Below are positions 1 to 5,899 of a stretch of 6,699 nt of DNA, one piece after another; positions within the stretch are counted from its first letter, which is position 1; every line of letters begins with the position of its first letter. The stretch is from Pseudomonadota bacterium. Its GTDB lineage: Bacteria > Pseudomonadota > Alphaproteobacteria > Rhizobiales > Rhizobiaceae. The notes beneath the pieces were generated by a model. The model worked only from the letters and a program-made list of their open reading frames with translations, was not told where the DNA came from and searched no databases. The stretch lies in the NCBI GenBank assembly GCA_003242525.1, contig QGUU01000138.1, forward strand, positions 1-6,699, given 5' to 3'. The translations under genes were made by a program, and so were the position numbers.

Positions 1-120
1 GATTGATGCCTCGGTGACACCCATACGCGCCGGCCGCCACTGGCTCACAAGGTTGGCGCCGTAGGCATTGCGGTAGGACGCAGCAACACCGCAAGACGGC
101 CGCTCGTCGTGCTCAGGCAT
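1..120 (-). CDS. Possible 5' end of an unidentified minus-strand gene (partial)
   Basis: Reading leftward from an ATG at 118-120, the frame stays open for 40 codons to the window edge. It starts MPEHDERPSCGVAASYRNAY and is followed by a Trp/Arg-containing stretch (SQWRPARMG). A purine-rich GAGAAG lies 4 nt before the ATG and could act as a weak ribosome-binding site. I do not recognise the protein and see no domain, signal peptide or membrane segment. Forty open codons are not strong evidence in GC-rich DNA. A competing possibility is the tail of a plus-strand gene, since the frame starting at base 2 is open for 20 codons to a TAG at 62-64. I rank the minus-strand reading slightly higher because it has a start codon with a plausible ribosome-binding site. 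Confidence 0.3.
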   Translation of the reverse strand, partial: MPEHDERPSCGVAASYRNAYGANLVSQWRPARMGVTEASI

Positions 121-235
121 TTTTCTTCTCGCCGAAACTGGTTTGTTCGACGGCCGCAATGCGGGCGATCCATTTGGGCTACGTCAATGCGTTCGTTTGC
201 GAAAGCATTTCCTAACGTTCCGCTCCAGACAGAGC

Positions 236-252
236 CCCGGCCTGACGCCGGG
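236..252. repeat. GC-rich inverted repeat (6-bp stem, 5-nt loop)
   Basis: CCCGGC at 236-241 pairs with GCCGGG at 247-252 around the loop CTGAC. No T-run follows on either strand, so it is not a standard intrinsic terminator. It could be a remnant of a dispersed repeat or chance pairing in GC-rich DNA. Confidence 0.35.
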
Positions 253-585
253 TGCCTATCGGCTGCGGTTTGAGCTGCCCGAGTTTGCACGAAAGCGGAA
301 TAAGTGAGTTTCCTCTTTTTCCAGGACACAGTCCGGCGCATCGAGTGCTTTATGCAACTGGCAGGCAAGCTCCGCGTTATATCAGCAAATCTGCCGGACC
401 TTGGGTCACTCGCGATGTGATCGCCATTTGCGAGGCTTCCGATGATGGGAGGCAGCAAGGGCGGTTCCCTTACGCCTCGCTTCGCCGGGAAATGTCGGCA
501 CCGATACGCTGCGTGCGCTTTTCCCTGACGTGATGAAGCAGTTTTTCGCCAGGTTGGTTGGATGGTCCTCCGCCGGACCCAGAAT

Positions 586-591
586 AAGGGA
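586..591 (+). promoter_or_regulatory. Ribosome-binding site of the DUF2189 gene
   Basis: AAGGGA ends 8 nt before the ATG at 600-602. This supports 600 as the start and not a downstream ATG such as codon 8. Confidence 0.65.
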
Positions 592-599
592 TAACGGCT

Positions 600-1496
600 A
601 TGTCTGAAACCGATATCATCATGCCGGCCGAGGAGGGGGAACGGCTGCCTACGGTTCTCAGAATCGGCGTTGATGACATCAAAGAGGCGCTGATCAGCGG
701 CACCGATGATTTCTGGGCGATGCCGACCCACGTCATTTTCCTGGCCCTGATCTATCCGATCGTCGGCTTGCTTTTGGCGTACGCCATTCTGGGCCTCGAT
801 TTGATGCCGTTGCTTTATCCGCTTGCTGCCGGTTTCGCGCTCATTGGTCCGATCGCTGCGATAGGTCTTTACGAGTTGAGCCGGCGCCGGGAAATGGGAT
901 TGGATACGTCGTGGAGGCATGCGTTCGACGTTGTTTACTCCCCCTCATTTCGGGCCGTTGTAACACTAGGCTTTCTGCTTTTTGTTCTGTTTGCCGTGTG
1001 GATCATAACGGCGAATGAAATCTACGTGGCGAATTTCGGATATCATAAATTCGAATCCATAGGCGCATTCGCTGACGCGCTTTTCAATACGCCCGAGGGC
1101 CGCCGAGTTATCGTTTATGGCAATGTCATCGGCGGGCTTTATGCGGTGCTCGCGTTTGTGGTGAGCGTCGTCTCGTTTCCGATGCTGCTTGACCGTCACG
1201 TCAGCGCAGCGGCCGCAGTGGCGACGTCTCTGAAGGTGGTGGCGATCAATCCAGTGCCAATGGCCTGCTGGGCCGCCATTATAGCGGCCGGTTTGATCAT
1301 CGGATCACTGCCATTTCTGGTCGGATTGGCCATCGTCATGCCGGTGCTCGGACATGCGAGCTGGCATCTTTACCGGCGGGTGGTCGAGCCACCAAGGGGA
1401 CCGAGGCCGCCGTACCATCCGCCCGAGAAAGGGCGGCGCTATGCGGCTGATTTCCCGGCCAGTCTTTTCGCGCGATCTCGAGATCGCGAACGGTGA
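600..1496 (+). CDS. DUF2189 domain-containing integral membrane protein
   Basis: The product is 298 aa and predicted to sit in the inner membrane. After an acidic cytoplasmic N-terminus (1-43), hydrophobic segments can be seen at about 44-64, 68-92, 118-138, 171-195 and 222-252, followed by a basic, Pro/Arg-rich tail. Hallmarks of DUF2189 are visible: the N-terminal 'V..I..AL..G..DFW..P' block (about 24-42), the YELSRRRE..L motif after the second segment (91-101), PMLLDRHVSAAAAVATS (194-210) followed by NPVPM, and the terminal GHASWHLYRR (251-260). The biochemical role of this family is unknown. The start is set by a good AAGGGA site 8 nt upstream. msrB follows after 69 nt on the same strand with no obvious terminator between them, so co-transcription is possible. 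The last codons run through an 18-bp perfect palindrome. The family call is from memory of its motifs. Confidence 0.85.
   Translation: MSETDIIMPAEEGERLPTVLRIGVDDIKEALISGTDDFWAMPTHVIFLALIYPIVGLLLAYAILGLDLMPLLYPLAAGFALIGPIAAIGLYELSRRREMGLDTSWRHAFDVVYSPSFRAVVTLGFLLFVLFAVWIITANEIYVANFGYHKFESIGAFADALFNTPEGRRVIVYGNVIGGLYAVLAFVVSVVSFPMLLDRHVSAAAAVATSLKVVAINPVPMACWAAIIAAGLIIGSLPFLVGLAIVMPVLGHASWHLYRRVVEPPRGPRPPYHPPEKGRRYAADFPASLFARSRDRER
1471..1488. repeat. 18-bp perfect palindrome at the 3' end of the DUF2189 gene
   Basis: CGCGATCTCGAGATCGCG equals its own reverse complement and encodes RSRDRE near the C-terminus. It has no loop, so in RNA it would form at best a short hairpin; in DNA it could be a binding site for a dimeric protein. 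It lies 95 nt before the msrB start codon. It may simply reflect repeated Arg/Asp codons. Confidence 0.6.
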
Positions 1497-1554
1497 GCCT
1501 ATGGCGTTGAATGCGCTGACTGGACCATATTGCGGGGCAGGGGTGGCCCAAAAA

Positions 1555-1560
1555 AGGAGA
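1555..1560 (+). promoter_or_regulatory. Ribosome-binding site that fixes the msrB start
   Basis: AGGAGA at 1555-1560 lies 5 nt before the ATG at 1566. The in-frame ATG at 1530 would add 12 residues of non-conserved, basic sequence and has no such site, so 1566 is preferred. Confidence 0.75.
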
Positions 1561-1565
1561 AACGG

Positions 1566-2000
1566 ATGGTCGATAAGCTGCAACTGAGCGATGAGGAATG
1601 GCGCAGGCGTCTTTCTCCCGAACAGTATCGCGTTCTGCGCCAGCATGGCACGGAGCCGCCGTGGGAGGGCTGCTTTCTCGGAACCCACGAGCCGGGAACG
1701 TACGTTTGCGCGGCTTGCGGCAATCCTCTGTTCAGATCCGGCGAGAAGTACGAGTCGGGCACCGGCTGGCCATCCTTCACTCAGCCGGTTACTCAGGATG
1801 CGGTGACCGAGCACGAGGATCGCTCCTACGGCATGATCCGCACGGAGGTGCGCTGTGCACGGTGCGATAGCCACTTGGGCCACGTCTTCCCCGATGGCCC
1901 GCCGCCCACCGGTCTGCGCTACTGCATGAACTCGGTGGCGATGAAGCATATTCCTCTCGGCGAGCCAATTCAGCTCGTGATGCCGACGTCGGACAAATAG
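1566..2000 (+). CDS. msrB: Peptide-methionine (R)-S-oxide reductase MsrB
   Basis: MsrB reduces the R-epimer of methionine sulfoxide in proteins back to methionine, with electrons normally coming from thioredoxin; it acts in the cytosol here, as no signal peptide is visible. The 144-aa product is a single SelR/MsrB domain of normal length. Visible hallmarks are two CxxC zinc pairs (C48/C51 and C97/C100), the GTGWPSF substrate-pocket motif (65-71), the [11 protein letters not shown] block (102-112) and [13 protein letters not shown] (118-130), in which C120 is the catalytic cysteine. C36, in PWEGCFLG, lies N-terminal to the zinc site and could be the resolving cysteine, as reported for some MsrB enzymes; that assignment is an inference. 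The gene follows DUF2189 by 69 nt and converges on the TerC gene. There is no fused MsrA domain and no msrA nearby. Confidence 0.96.
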   Translation: MVDKLQLSDEEWRRRLSPEQYRVLRQHGTEPPWEGCFLGTHEPGTYVCAACGNPLFRSGEKYESGTGWPSFTQPVTQDAVTEHEDRSYGMIRTEVRCARCDSHLGHVFPDGPPPTGLRYCMNSVAMKHIPLGEPIQLVMPTSDK

Positions 2001-2039
2001 CGATCGGCACGGCGAACGCACGAAATCACGAACGCAGAA

Positions 2040-2063
2040 AGGGCGACCCAGATCGGTCGCCCT
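2040..2063 (-). terminator. Stem-loop between convergent msrB and TerC gene, likely terminator
   Basis: AGGGCGACC (2040-2048) pairs perfectly with GGTCGCCCT (2055-2063) around a 6-nt loop. Read on the minus strand, the stem is followed by TTCTGCGTT, a weak T-rich tract, so it would terminate the TerC transcript just after its stop codon (2076). On the plus strand GCCTTAC follows, so termination of msrB is less certain; the stem could work in both directions. Confidence 0.6.
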
Positions 2064-2075
2064 GCCTTACAACAT

Positions 2076-2744
2076 CTACATCACGGCCTGCACGTGTGGC
2101 CACACCTCATGCGCGCCGCGCCAGATCATGTCGAGGGCAACGTAGAGGATTACGGCGAGGCCCACGTAGGCGATCCAGCGGTGGCGATGGAGCAGTCGGG
2201 CGATGAATGAAGCCGCCACGCCCATCAGCGCGATGGAAAGTATGAGACCAAAGACGAGTACCCACGGGTGCTCGCGCGAGGCGCCGGCAACCGCCAACAC
2301 GTTGTCGAGGGACATGGTGACGTCAGCAATCAGGATCTGCAGTGCAGCCTGACCGAAGGTTTTTCGTGGGGCGGTGTCAGCGACAGCACCGCTCTGATCG
2401 AGATCCTGATCAACGAGCGCTTCCTGTCCCGCATGCTCCAGTTCGGCGGGAGTGCGCAGCTCGCGCCACATCTTCCAGCAGACCCACAACAACAGCAGGC
2501 CGCCCGCAAGCAGTAAACCGACGATGGCAAGCAGTTGCACGGTGATGGCGGCGAAACCGATGCGCAGGACCGTTGCGGCCGCAATACCGACTAGAATAGC
2601 CTTGTTGCGCTGATCGGCCGGGAGGCCAGCTGCCGCGAGGCCAATAACGATGGCGTTGTCGCCAGCCAGCACGAGGTCGATGAGAACGACTTGCCCGAAC
2701 GCCGTGAGCGCCGCGGCAGTCAAATGTTCGGCTAGAAAATCCAT
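2076..2744 (-). CDS. TerC/YjbE family integral membrane protein, probable metal (Mn2+) exporter
   Basis: The 222-aa inner-membrane product belongs to the TerC superfamily, closest to the short YjbE type. Some members of this superfamily are established or suspected manganese exporters; others are linked to tellurite resistance. Paired acidic motifs lie within membrane helices: LIDLVLAGDNAIVI (21-34; D23, D29) and IADVTMSLDNVLAVAG (139-154; D141, D147). These are the expected metal-coordinating residues. Helices are at about 11-40, 46-67, 69-90, 131-153, 161-184 and 189-209, and a charged loop (91-130) separates the two halves. The ATG at 2744 was chosen because AAGGG lies upstream and the family normally begins close to the first helix. 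A TTG at 2786 would add 14 polar residues. The gene appears monocistronic, with a 322-nt gap upstream and a terminator-like stem downstream. No other tellurite (ter) gene is present, so the manganese role is favoured, but the substrate is inferred. Confidence 0.9.
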   Translation of the reverse strand: MDFLAEHLTAAALTAFGQVVLIDLVLAGDNAIVIGLAAAGLPADQRNKAILVGIAAATVLRIGFAAITVQLLAIVGLLLAGGLLLLWVCWKMWRELRTPAELEHAGQEALVDQDLDQSGAVADTAPRKTFGQAALQILIADVTMSLDNVLAVAGASREHPWVLVFGLILSIALMGVAASFIARLLHRHRWIAYVGLAVILYVALDMIWRGAHEVWPHVQAVM

Positions 2745-2846
2745 TTGGCTCGCCCTTTGTCTCGCCTGACAAGAAGGAGCGGCCAAACGTCTCGAAATAT
2801 CAGCTGGTTGAAGCTGGCGGGTGGAGTCACGTCAGGCCGCGTCCAA

Positions 2847-2866
2847 TGATGTCCAGTCCGACATCA
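2847..2866. repeat. 7-bp inverted repeat upstream of the TerC gene
   Basis: TGATGTC (2847-2853) and GACATCA (2860-2866) flank the 6-nt spacer CAGTCC. The repeat lies about 100 nt upstream of the TerC start and is less GC-rich than its surroundings. That suits an operator for a dimeric regulator or a hairpin in the leader RNA; no regulator is identified. Confidence 0.45.
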
Positions 2867-2952
2867 CAGCCCGAGTGAGCTGTCAGAGGGGCCCGGCCTG
2901 GCGAGCCCATAACTTAGGCAGGGGTGCTACGCGGCTCAAGAGGGAGATCGAA

Positions 2953-3012
2953 ATGTCTCAGGTAGGTGTGGCGCAAATCCTACCCATCGGCACCTTATGT
3001 GTGGTGCCGTGA
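2953..3012 (+). CDS. Candidate 19-aa small protein with strong ribosome-binding site
   Basis: ATG 2953 opens a 19-codon frame, MSQVGVAQILPIGTLCVVP, ending in TGA at 3010-3012. AGGGAG (2941-2946) ends 6 nt before the ATG, the best ribosome-binding site in this gap. The peptide is mainly hydrophobic with one Cys and two Pro. Two stem-loops lie inside the coding stretch (2961-2984 and 2988-3009). No plus-strand gene follows, since the MFS gene is convergent, so a classic attenuator leader peptide is unlikely. It could be a free-standing small protein, the preserved start of a truncated gene, or chance. I recognise no family. Confidence 0.35.
   Translation: MSQVGVAQILPIGTLCVVP
2961..2984. repeat. 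6-bp inverted repeat inside the small ORF
   Basis: GGTAGG (2961-2966) pairs with CCTACC (2979-2984) across a 12-nt loop. Together with the hairpin starting 3 nt further on, it gives two consecutive stems spanning 2961-3009. Confidence 0.4.
2988..3009. repeat. 7-bp stem-loop downstream of the MFS gene
   Basis: CGGCACC (2988-2994) pairs with GGTGCCG (3003-3009) around an 8-nt AT-rich loop. It lies about 60 nt beyond the MFS stop codon. On the minus strand the following bases are ATGGGTAGGATTT, not a T-run, so it is only a possible terminator for the pump transcript. Confidence 0.45.
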
Positions 3013-3066
3013 TCCCATCATCTGCGGACGCGAGTGCTCAGCGGTCTGCTTTTGTCGCCGCAACCT

Positions 3067-4569
3067 TCAAATCCTCCGCAGTGGATTTGTCAGTGCTAGG
3101 AAGAAACCGCACGTCGTAAAGCCCGCGATCACCAGAAACGCGGCGCGGAAAGCATCGGCAATGTCGGCGTGCAGGAGAGCTCGCTGCTCTGGGTTGATCG
3201 GCGGCGTCGTGTGTGGCGCGTGTTGAAGCATCTGGGAAAAGAAATGCGCCGCATCCGGATTGCGAATGGCAAGGTAGGTGAACAGCACAGTGCTGACCAA
3301 TGCTGTGCCGGTGGCCGCGCCGATGGACCGCGACAGCTGAACCGATGCGGCTGCCTCGCCGAGGCGCAGCGGGCCGGCCGTGCTCTGCACCATGACCTGC
3401 ACCACGCCCATCACCGTGCCCATAAACAGGCCGCTCGCCAGCAGGATCGGCATCAGCACGCTGGTGCTCAGGCGGCCGGAGAACAGCGCGAAAAATAGGA
3501 AGATGAGGGTCAATAGCGCCAGGCCGATGACGGGAAAGATCGTCGTGCGTCCCGTCCTGCTGACAAGCCGACCTGTTATGAGCGAGCCCACGCCGATGCC
3601 GACGGTGAGCGGCATCAGCAGGAAACCGGATTGGGCCGGCGAGGCGCCGCGGACCACCTGCAGATAGACCGGCAGAAAGGTAATCAGCGACACTAGCGCG
3701 GCGCCGTGGCACGCGGCCAGTGCATCGCTTCTCCAGATCGCGGGCATGCGCAGGATGCCGAGCGGGATGAGTGGCGACTCTGCGCGCTTCTCCTGCCAGA
3801 TCAAGAGCGCAAACGAGATGAGGCCAATCAACAGCAGGCCCAGTCCGCGCGGAATAGCCGAAGCATCGAAATGATGCACCTGCTCAAGCGCAAGCAGGGT
3901 GGTGACGACAAACACCGCGAAAAAGAGAAGCCCGCCGGGATCGGCGCGCCACGGCAACCGCTCCGCCATGGTACGTTTCGGCAGGCGGAGGGCCAGCGCC
4001 AGGGCCAGCATTCCAATCGGCACGCTGACGAAGAAGATCGAACGCCAGCCGAAATGCTCCGTCAGAAATCCGCCGACCACAGGTCCGAACGTGTTCGCGG
4101 TGACGGCCACGGCGGCGAGATACCCTTGATATCGCGCGCGTTCACGCGGAGGGATCGACTCGCCGATAAGCGCCTGTGACAGGGTCATCAACCCGCCGCC
4201 GCCTAGCCCTTGCAGAAAACGCGCGATGGCGAGCAGCGTCATGGACGGCGCCAGCGCGCACAGCAGCGAAGTCACGATGAACACACTGAGCGCCACGAAC
4301 ATCATGCGGCGTCGCCCGAAGGAATCTCCCAGGCGTCCATAGACGGGCGCCGCAATCGTTGCGGCGATGAGATAGGAAACAACGATCCAGGATGAGCGCT
4401 CGACCTGGCCCATTTCCGCGGCAATCGCGGGCAGCGCCGTCGCGACGATCGTCTGATCCATGACTGCCAGAAACATCGGCAGCATGATCGAGGGGAAGAT
4501 CGTGAAGAAAACCGATCGCGTTCCGCTCTGAGGTGCGTCGCCTGATGGGTTTTGCTCGGGCGCTGTCAA
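3067..4569 (-). CDS. DHA2-family MFS multidrug efflux transporter (EmrB/QacA type)
   Basis: The 500-aa product is an inner-membrane proton/drug antiporter of the DHA2 class, whose members have 14 membrane helices and expel lipophilic or cationic toxic compounds. TM1 carries the DHA2 signature FLAVMDQTIVATALPAI (33-49; D38). Motif A, GRLGDSFGRRR (78-88), links TM2 and TM3. The antiporter motif C appears as GPVVGGFL (162-169) in TM5, followed by FGWRSIFFVSVPIG (173-186). Further hydrophobic segments continue to about residue 495, matching the family length. The start is TTG at 4569: an in-frame TAG lies three codons upstream and the first ATG (codon 29, at 4485) falls inside TM1, so a shorter protein would lose part of that helix. 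No good ribosome-binding site precedes the TTG. No membrane-fusion partner (EmrA) or adjacent TetR/MarR regulator is present. The substrate is unknown. Confidence 0.93.
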   Translation of the reverse strand: MTAPEQNPSGDAPQSGTRSVFFTIFPSIMLPMFLAVMDQTIVATALPAIAAEMGQVERSSWIVVSYLIAATIAAPVYGRLGDSFGRRRMMFVALSVFIVTSLLCALAPSMTLLAIARFLQGLGGGGLMTLSQALIGESIPPRERARYQGYLAAVAVTANTFGPVVGGFLTEHFGWRSIFFVSVPIGMLALALALRLPKRTMAERLPWRADPGGLLFFAVFVVTTLLALEQVHHFDASAIPRGLGLLLIGLISFALLIWQEKRAESPLIPLGILRMPAIWRSDALAACHGAALVSLITFLPVYLQVVRGASPAQSGFLLMPLTVGIGVGSLITGRLVSRTGRTTIFPVIGLALLTLIFLFFALFSGRLSTSVLMPILLASGLFMGTVMGVVQVMVQSTAGPLRLGEAAASVQLSRSIGAATGTALVSTVLFTYLAIRNPDAAHFFSQMLQHAPHTTPPINPEQRALLHADIADAFRAAFLVIAGFTTCGFFLALTNPLRRI

Positions 4570-4613
4570 CGCTGGCTACCGTGCTTGGGATCGTTAGCGG
4601 CGAGACGATTATC

Positions 4614-4623
4614 AATGCGCATT
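4614..4623. promoter_or_regulatory. 10-bp palindrome upstream of the MFS gene
   Basis: AATGCGCATT is a perfect palindrome centred about 50 nt upstream of the TTG start, a position that would suit an operator. It is short enough to occur by chance, and no partner site was seen. Confidence 0.25.
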
Positions 4624-4661
4624 CGCGACCGGCAAGGCACCGGAGCGATGATACGCCAATC

Positions 4662-4673
4662 TACAACTTACAA
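4662..4673 (-). promoter_or_regulatory. Short direct repeat in the MFS upstream region
   Basis: On the minus strand TTGTA occurs twice separated by 2 nt (TTGTAAGTTGTA), in a comparatively AT-rich patch about 95-105 nt before the MFS start. It could be part of the promoter or a regulator site, but I cannot place a convincing -10 box. Confidence 0.25.
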
Positions 4674-4737
4674 TCTCACTCAGGGTAATTCGGCGGCTTG
4701 GCGGATCTTTGACTTGGCCGCCGTCTTTGGCACGCCC

Positions 4738-4773
4738 AAAGAAAAACAGCGCCGCCAGAAACCCAGCGGCGCG
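4738..4773 (-). terminator. Intrinsic terminator of the alpha/beta hydrolase gene
   Basis: On the minus strand GCGCCGC (4772-4766) pairs with GCGGCGC (4755-4749) around a 10-nt loop and is followed by TGTTTTTCTTT. This GC stem plus T-tract is a classical rho-independent terminator, 36 nt past the hydrolase stop codon. It separates the hydrolase from the downstream MFS gene, which therefore needs its own promoter. Confidence 0.8.
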
Positions 4774-4808
4774 CCTATTATTGCGAAGAGCAGGGGATTG
4801 CCCGTCAG

Positions 4809-5882
4809 CTAATCCGCCCGCCTCGGCACGCTTTCCAGAAACTCCGCGAGCTCCTTCTTGTAGAACTTGGCCATCGCGGTGGTGCCGTGGCCGCGGGTTT
4901 CCTCGCTCGCGGGGATCAGCAGCAGCCGCGCGTTCTTCACCTTCTTCAGGGCCGCCTCGGTGATGCCGGTTTCGGGCGGGTTGCGCTCGTCGTCCGCCGA
5001 ATTGATGAGCAGCACCGGCGCCGTGATCTTCTCCAGGCCCGGCGTCGGGTCGTATTCGGCCGAGGATTCCCACGCCCAGATGTAGTCGTTGGCATCCCGG
5101 ACGAACGGCGCCTGCAGGCGCTGGTCGACATACTTGTCGGCCGCCTCGCGCGTCGGCGCGATCTTCTGCAAGGCGATGTTCCCGCCGTTGGTGGCGATCG
5201 TATAGAACACGTCCGCCAGCTGCAGGAATTTCGGCTGCTCCGTGTACTCGCCGTTCATGTAGGTCGGGTCGGCGCGGATCAGCTCGATCTTCAGCCGCCG
5301 CAGCATCCAGTTGCGGCTGGCCATCGGCGTCGGCTGCGAGGCCATGGGCACGAGCGCATCGGCGAAGTCCGGATAGCGGCCGCCCCAGATCCACGTGTGC
5401 ATGCCGCCCATGGAATTGCCGATGATGAGGCGCACGCGCTTCAAGCCCAGCCCTTCCGTCAGCAGGCGATACTGGGCGTCGACCATGTCCTCCGAATTGT
5501 ATTTCGGGAACTTGGTCTTGAGCCCGTCCGAGGGCTTCGACGACTTGCCGTGCCCGATCGCGTCGGGAAGGATGATGAAATACTTCTTCGCATCGAGCGG
5601 CTGGCCCTCGCCGAACAATTCGCCGGCGAACGCGGGCGTGAGCATCGAGGCGCCCGATCCGCCCGTGCCGTGCAGCACGACGACCGGCTCACCGGTGGGC
5701 TCACCAATAGTGCGATAATGCAGGCGCACCTCGGGCAGAACCTCGCCGGTGTGGAACTTGAAGTCCTTGGCGATGTAGGTGCCTTCCTTGGGCTCGGGAT
5801 AGTCCGCTGCCACGGCTGTGGTGGCCGCGAGCGAGACGAGGGTGCCCGCCAGCGCGTGCGTGACGAGCTTCAGCTTCCCCAT
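4809..5882 (-). CDS. Exported alpha/beta hydrolase, homoserine O-acetyltransferase (MetX)-like
   Basis: The 357-aa product starts with a Sec-type signal peptide: basic MGKLKL, a hydrophobic core (about 8-22) and a likely cleavage at AVA-A-D (25-27). The mature protein would then be periplasmic or secreted. The rest is an alpha/beta-hydrolase fold of the MetX-like group. HYRTIG lies at 55-60, the oxyanion-loop motif VVVLHGTGGSG at 67-77, the nucleophile elbow GNSMGG at 155-160 (S157), an acid in NSADDERNP (D297 or D298) and the histidine in GHGTT (H332). Homoserine acetyltransferases are cytosolic, and the MetX-specific motif with conserved Arg/Tyr in the lid region is not evident. An esterase/hydrolase of unknown substrate is therefore more likely than a methionine enzyme. 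ATG 5882 is chosen over the upstream frame start because AGGGAG lies 8 nt before it and the signal peptide begins there. paiB ends 100 nt upstream on the same strand. Confidence 0.9.
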   Translation of the reverse strand: MGKLKLVTHALAGTLVSLAATTAVAADYPEPKEGTYIAKDFKFHTGEVLPEVRLHYRTIGEPTGEPVVVLHGTGGSGASMLTPAFAGELFGEGQPLDAKKYFIILPDAIGHGKSSKPSDGLKTKFPKYNSEDMVDAQYRLLTEGLGLKRVRLIIGNSMGGMHTWIWGGRYPDFADALVPMASQPTPMASRNWMLRRLKIELIRADPTYMNGEYTEQPKFLQLADVFYTIATNGGNIALQKIAPTREAADKYVDQRLQAPFVRDANDYIWAWESSAEYDPTPGLEKITAPVLLINSADDERNPPETGITEAALKKVKNARLLLIPASEETRGHGTTAMAKFYKKELAEFLESVPRRAD

Positions 5883-5890
5883 GGGCGATT

Positions 5891-5896
5891 CTCCCT
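5891..5896 (-). promoter_or_regulatory. Ribosome-binding site that fixes the hydrolase start
   Basis: On the minus strand AGGGAG ends 8 nt before the ATG at 5880-5882. It supports this start over the 29-codon upstream extension of the frame, which would bury the signal peptide. Confidence 0.7.
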
Positions 5897-5899
5897 GAT

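Larger units (their letters stand above)
121..599. other. Intergenic stretch, no supported gene
   Basis: This 479-nt stretch separates the possible minus-strand gene from the DUF2189 gene. The longest plus-strand frame (GTG 252 to 533, 93 codons) has no clear ribosome-binding site and its product resembles no family I know. A 38-codon GTG frame at 304-420 is equally unsupported. The long minus-strand frame across 45-920 is Arg/Gln-rich and runs into the opposite strand of DUF2189, which marks it as a shadow. A GC hairpin lies at 236-252. The stretch presumably holds the DUF2189 promoter, but I could not identify a convincing -35/-10 pair. Confidence 0.5.
2745..3066. other. Intergenic region between the TerC and MFS genes, rich in small inverted repeats
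   Basis: This 322-nt region must contain the TerC promoter and leader (minus strand) and the end of the MFS transcript. I see three separate inverted repeats (2847-2866, 2961-2984, 2988-3009) and a 19-codon plus-strand ORF (2953-3012). No unambiguous -35/-10 pair was found. A yybP-ykoY Mn riboswitch, common before TerC genes, was looked for. Only a GGCGAGAC match at 2759-2766 next to the ribosome-binding site was found, and the conserved GGGGAGUAG half is missing. Confidence 0.5.

Noticed and set aside
200..235. EcfG-type (GGAAC) stress promoter on the minus strand before the left-edge gene
   Set aside because: A GGAAC occurs, but no GTT-type -10 element is found 16-17 nt downstream.
331..399. 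GTCCGGC/GCCGGAC inverted pair 55 nt apart
   Set aside because: Seven-base complementary pairs at this distance are common in GC-rich DNA and no structure or function is implied.
304..420. 38-codon plus-strand GTG frame with a somewhat helical-looking product
   Set aside because: Start context is weak, no known family and the length is within chance expectation.
252..533. 93-codon plus-strand frame starting at GTG
   Set aside because: No convincing ribosome-binding site, no family resemblance and unremarkable composition; retained only as part of the intergenic description.
45..920. Long minus-strand open frame opposite the intergenic region and the DUF2189 gene
   Set aside because: The product is Arg/Gln/His-rich with no recognisable motif and about a third of it is antisense to a well-supported membrane protein; typical shadow frame in GC-rich DNA.
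2745..2940. yybP-ykoY Mn riboswitch before the TerC gene
   Set aside because: Only a GGCGAGAC match was found; the paired 5' GGGGAGUAG element and the characteristic junction are not visible by eye. A covariance-model search would decide.
4612..5394. 260-codon minus-strand frame overlapping the end of the hydrolase
   Set aside because: Out of frame with the hydrolase, Arg/Ala/Gly-rich and without its own start context; shadow frame.
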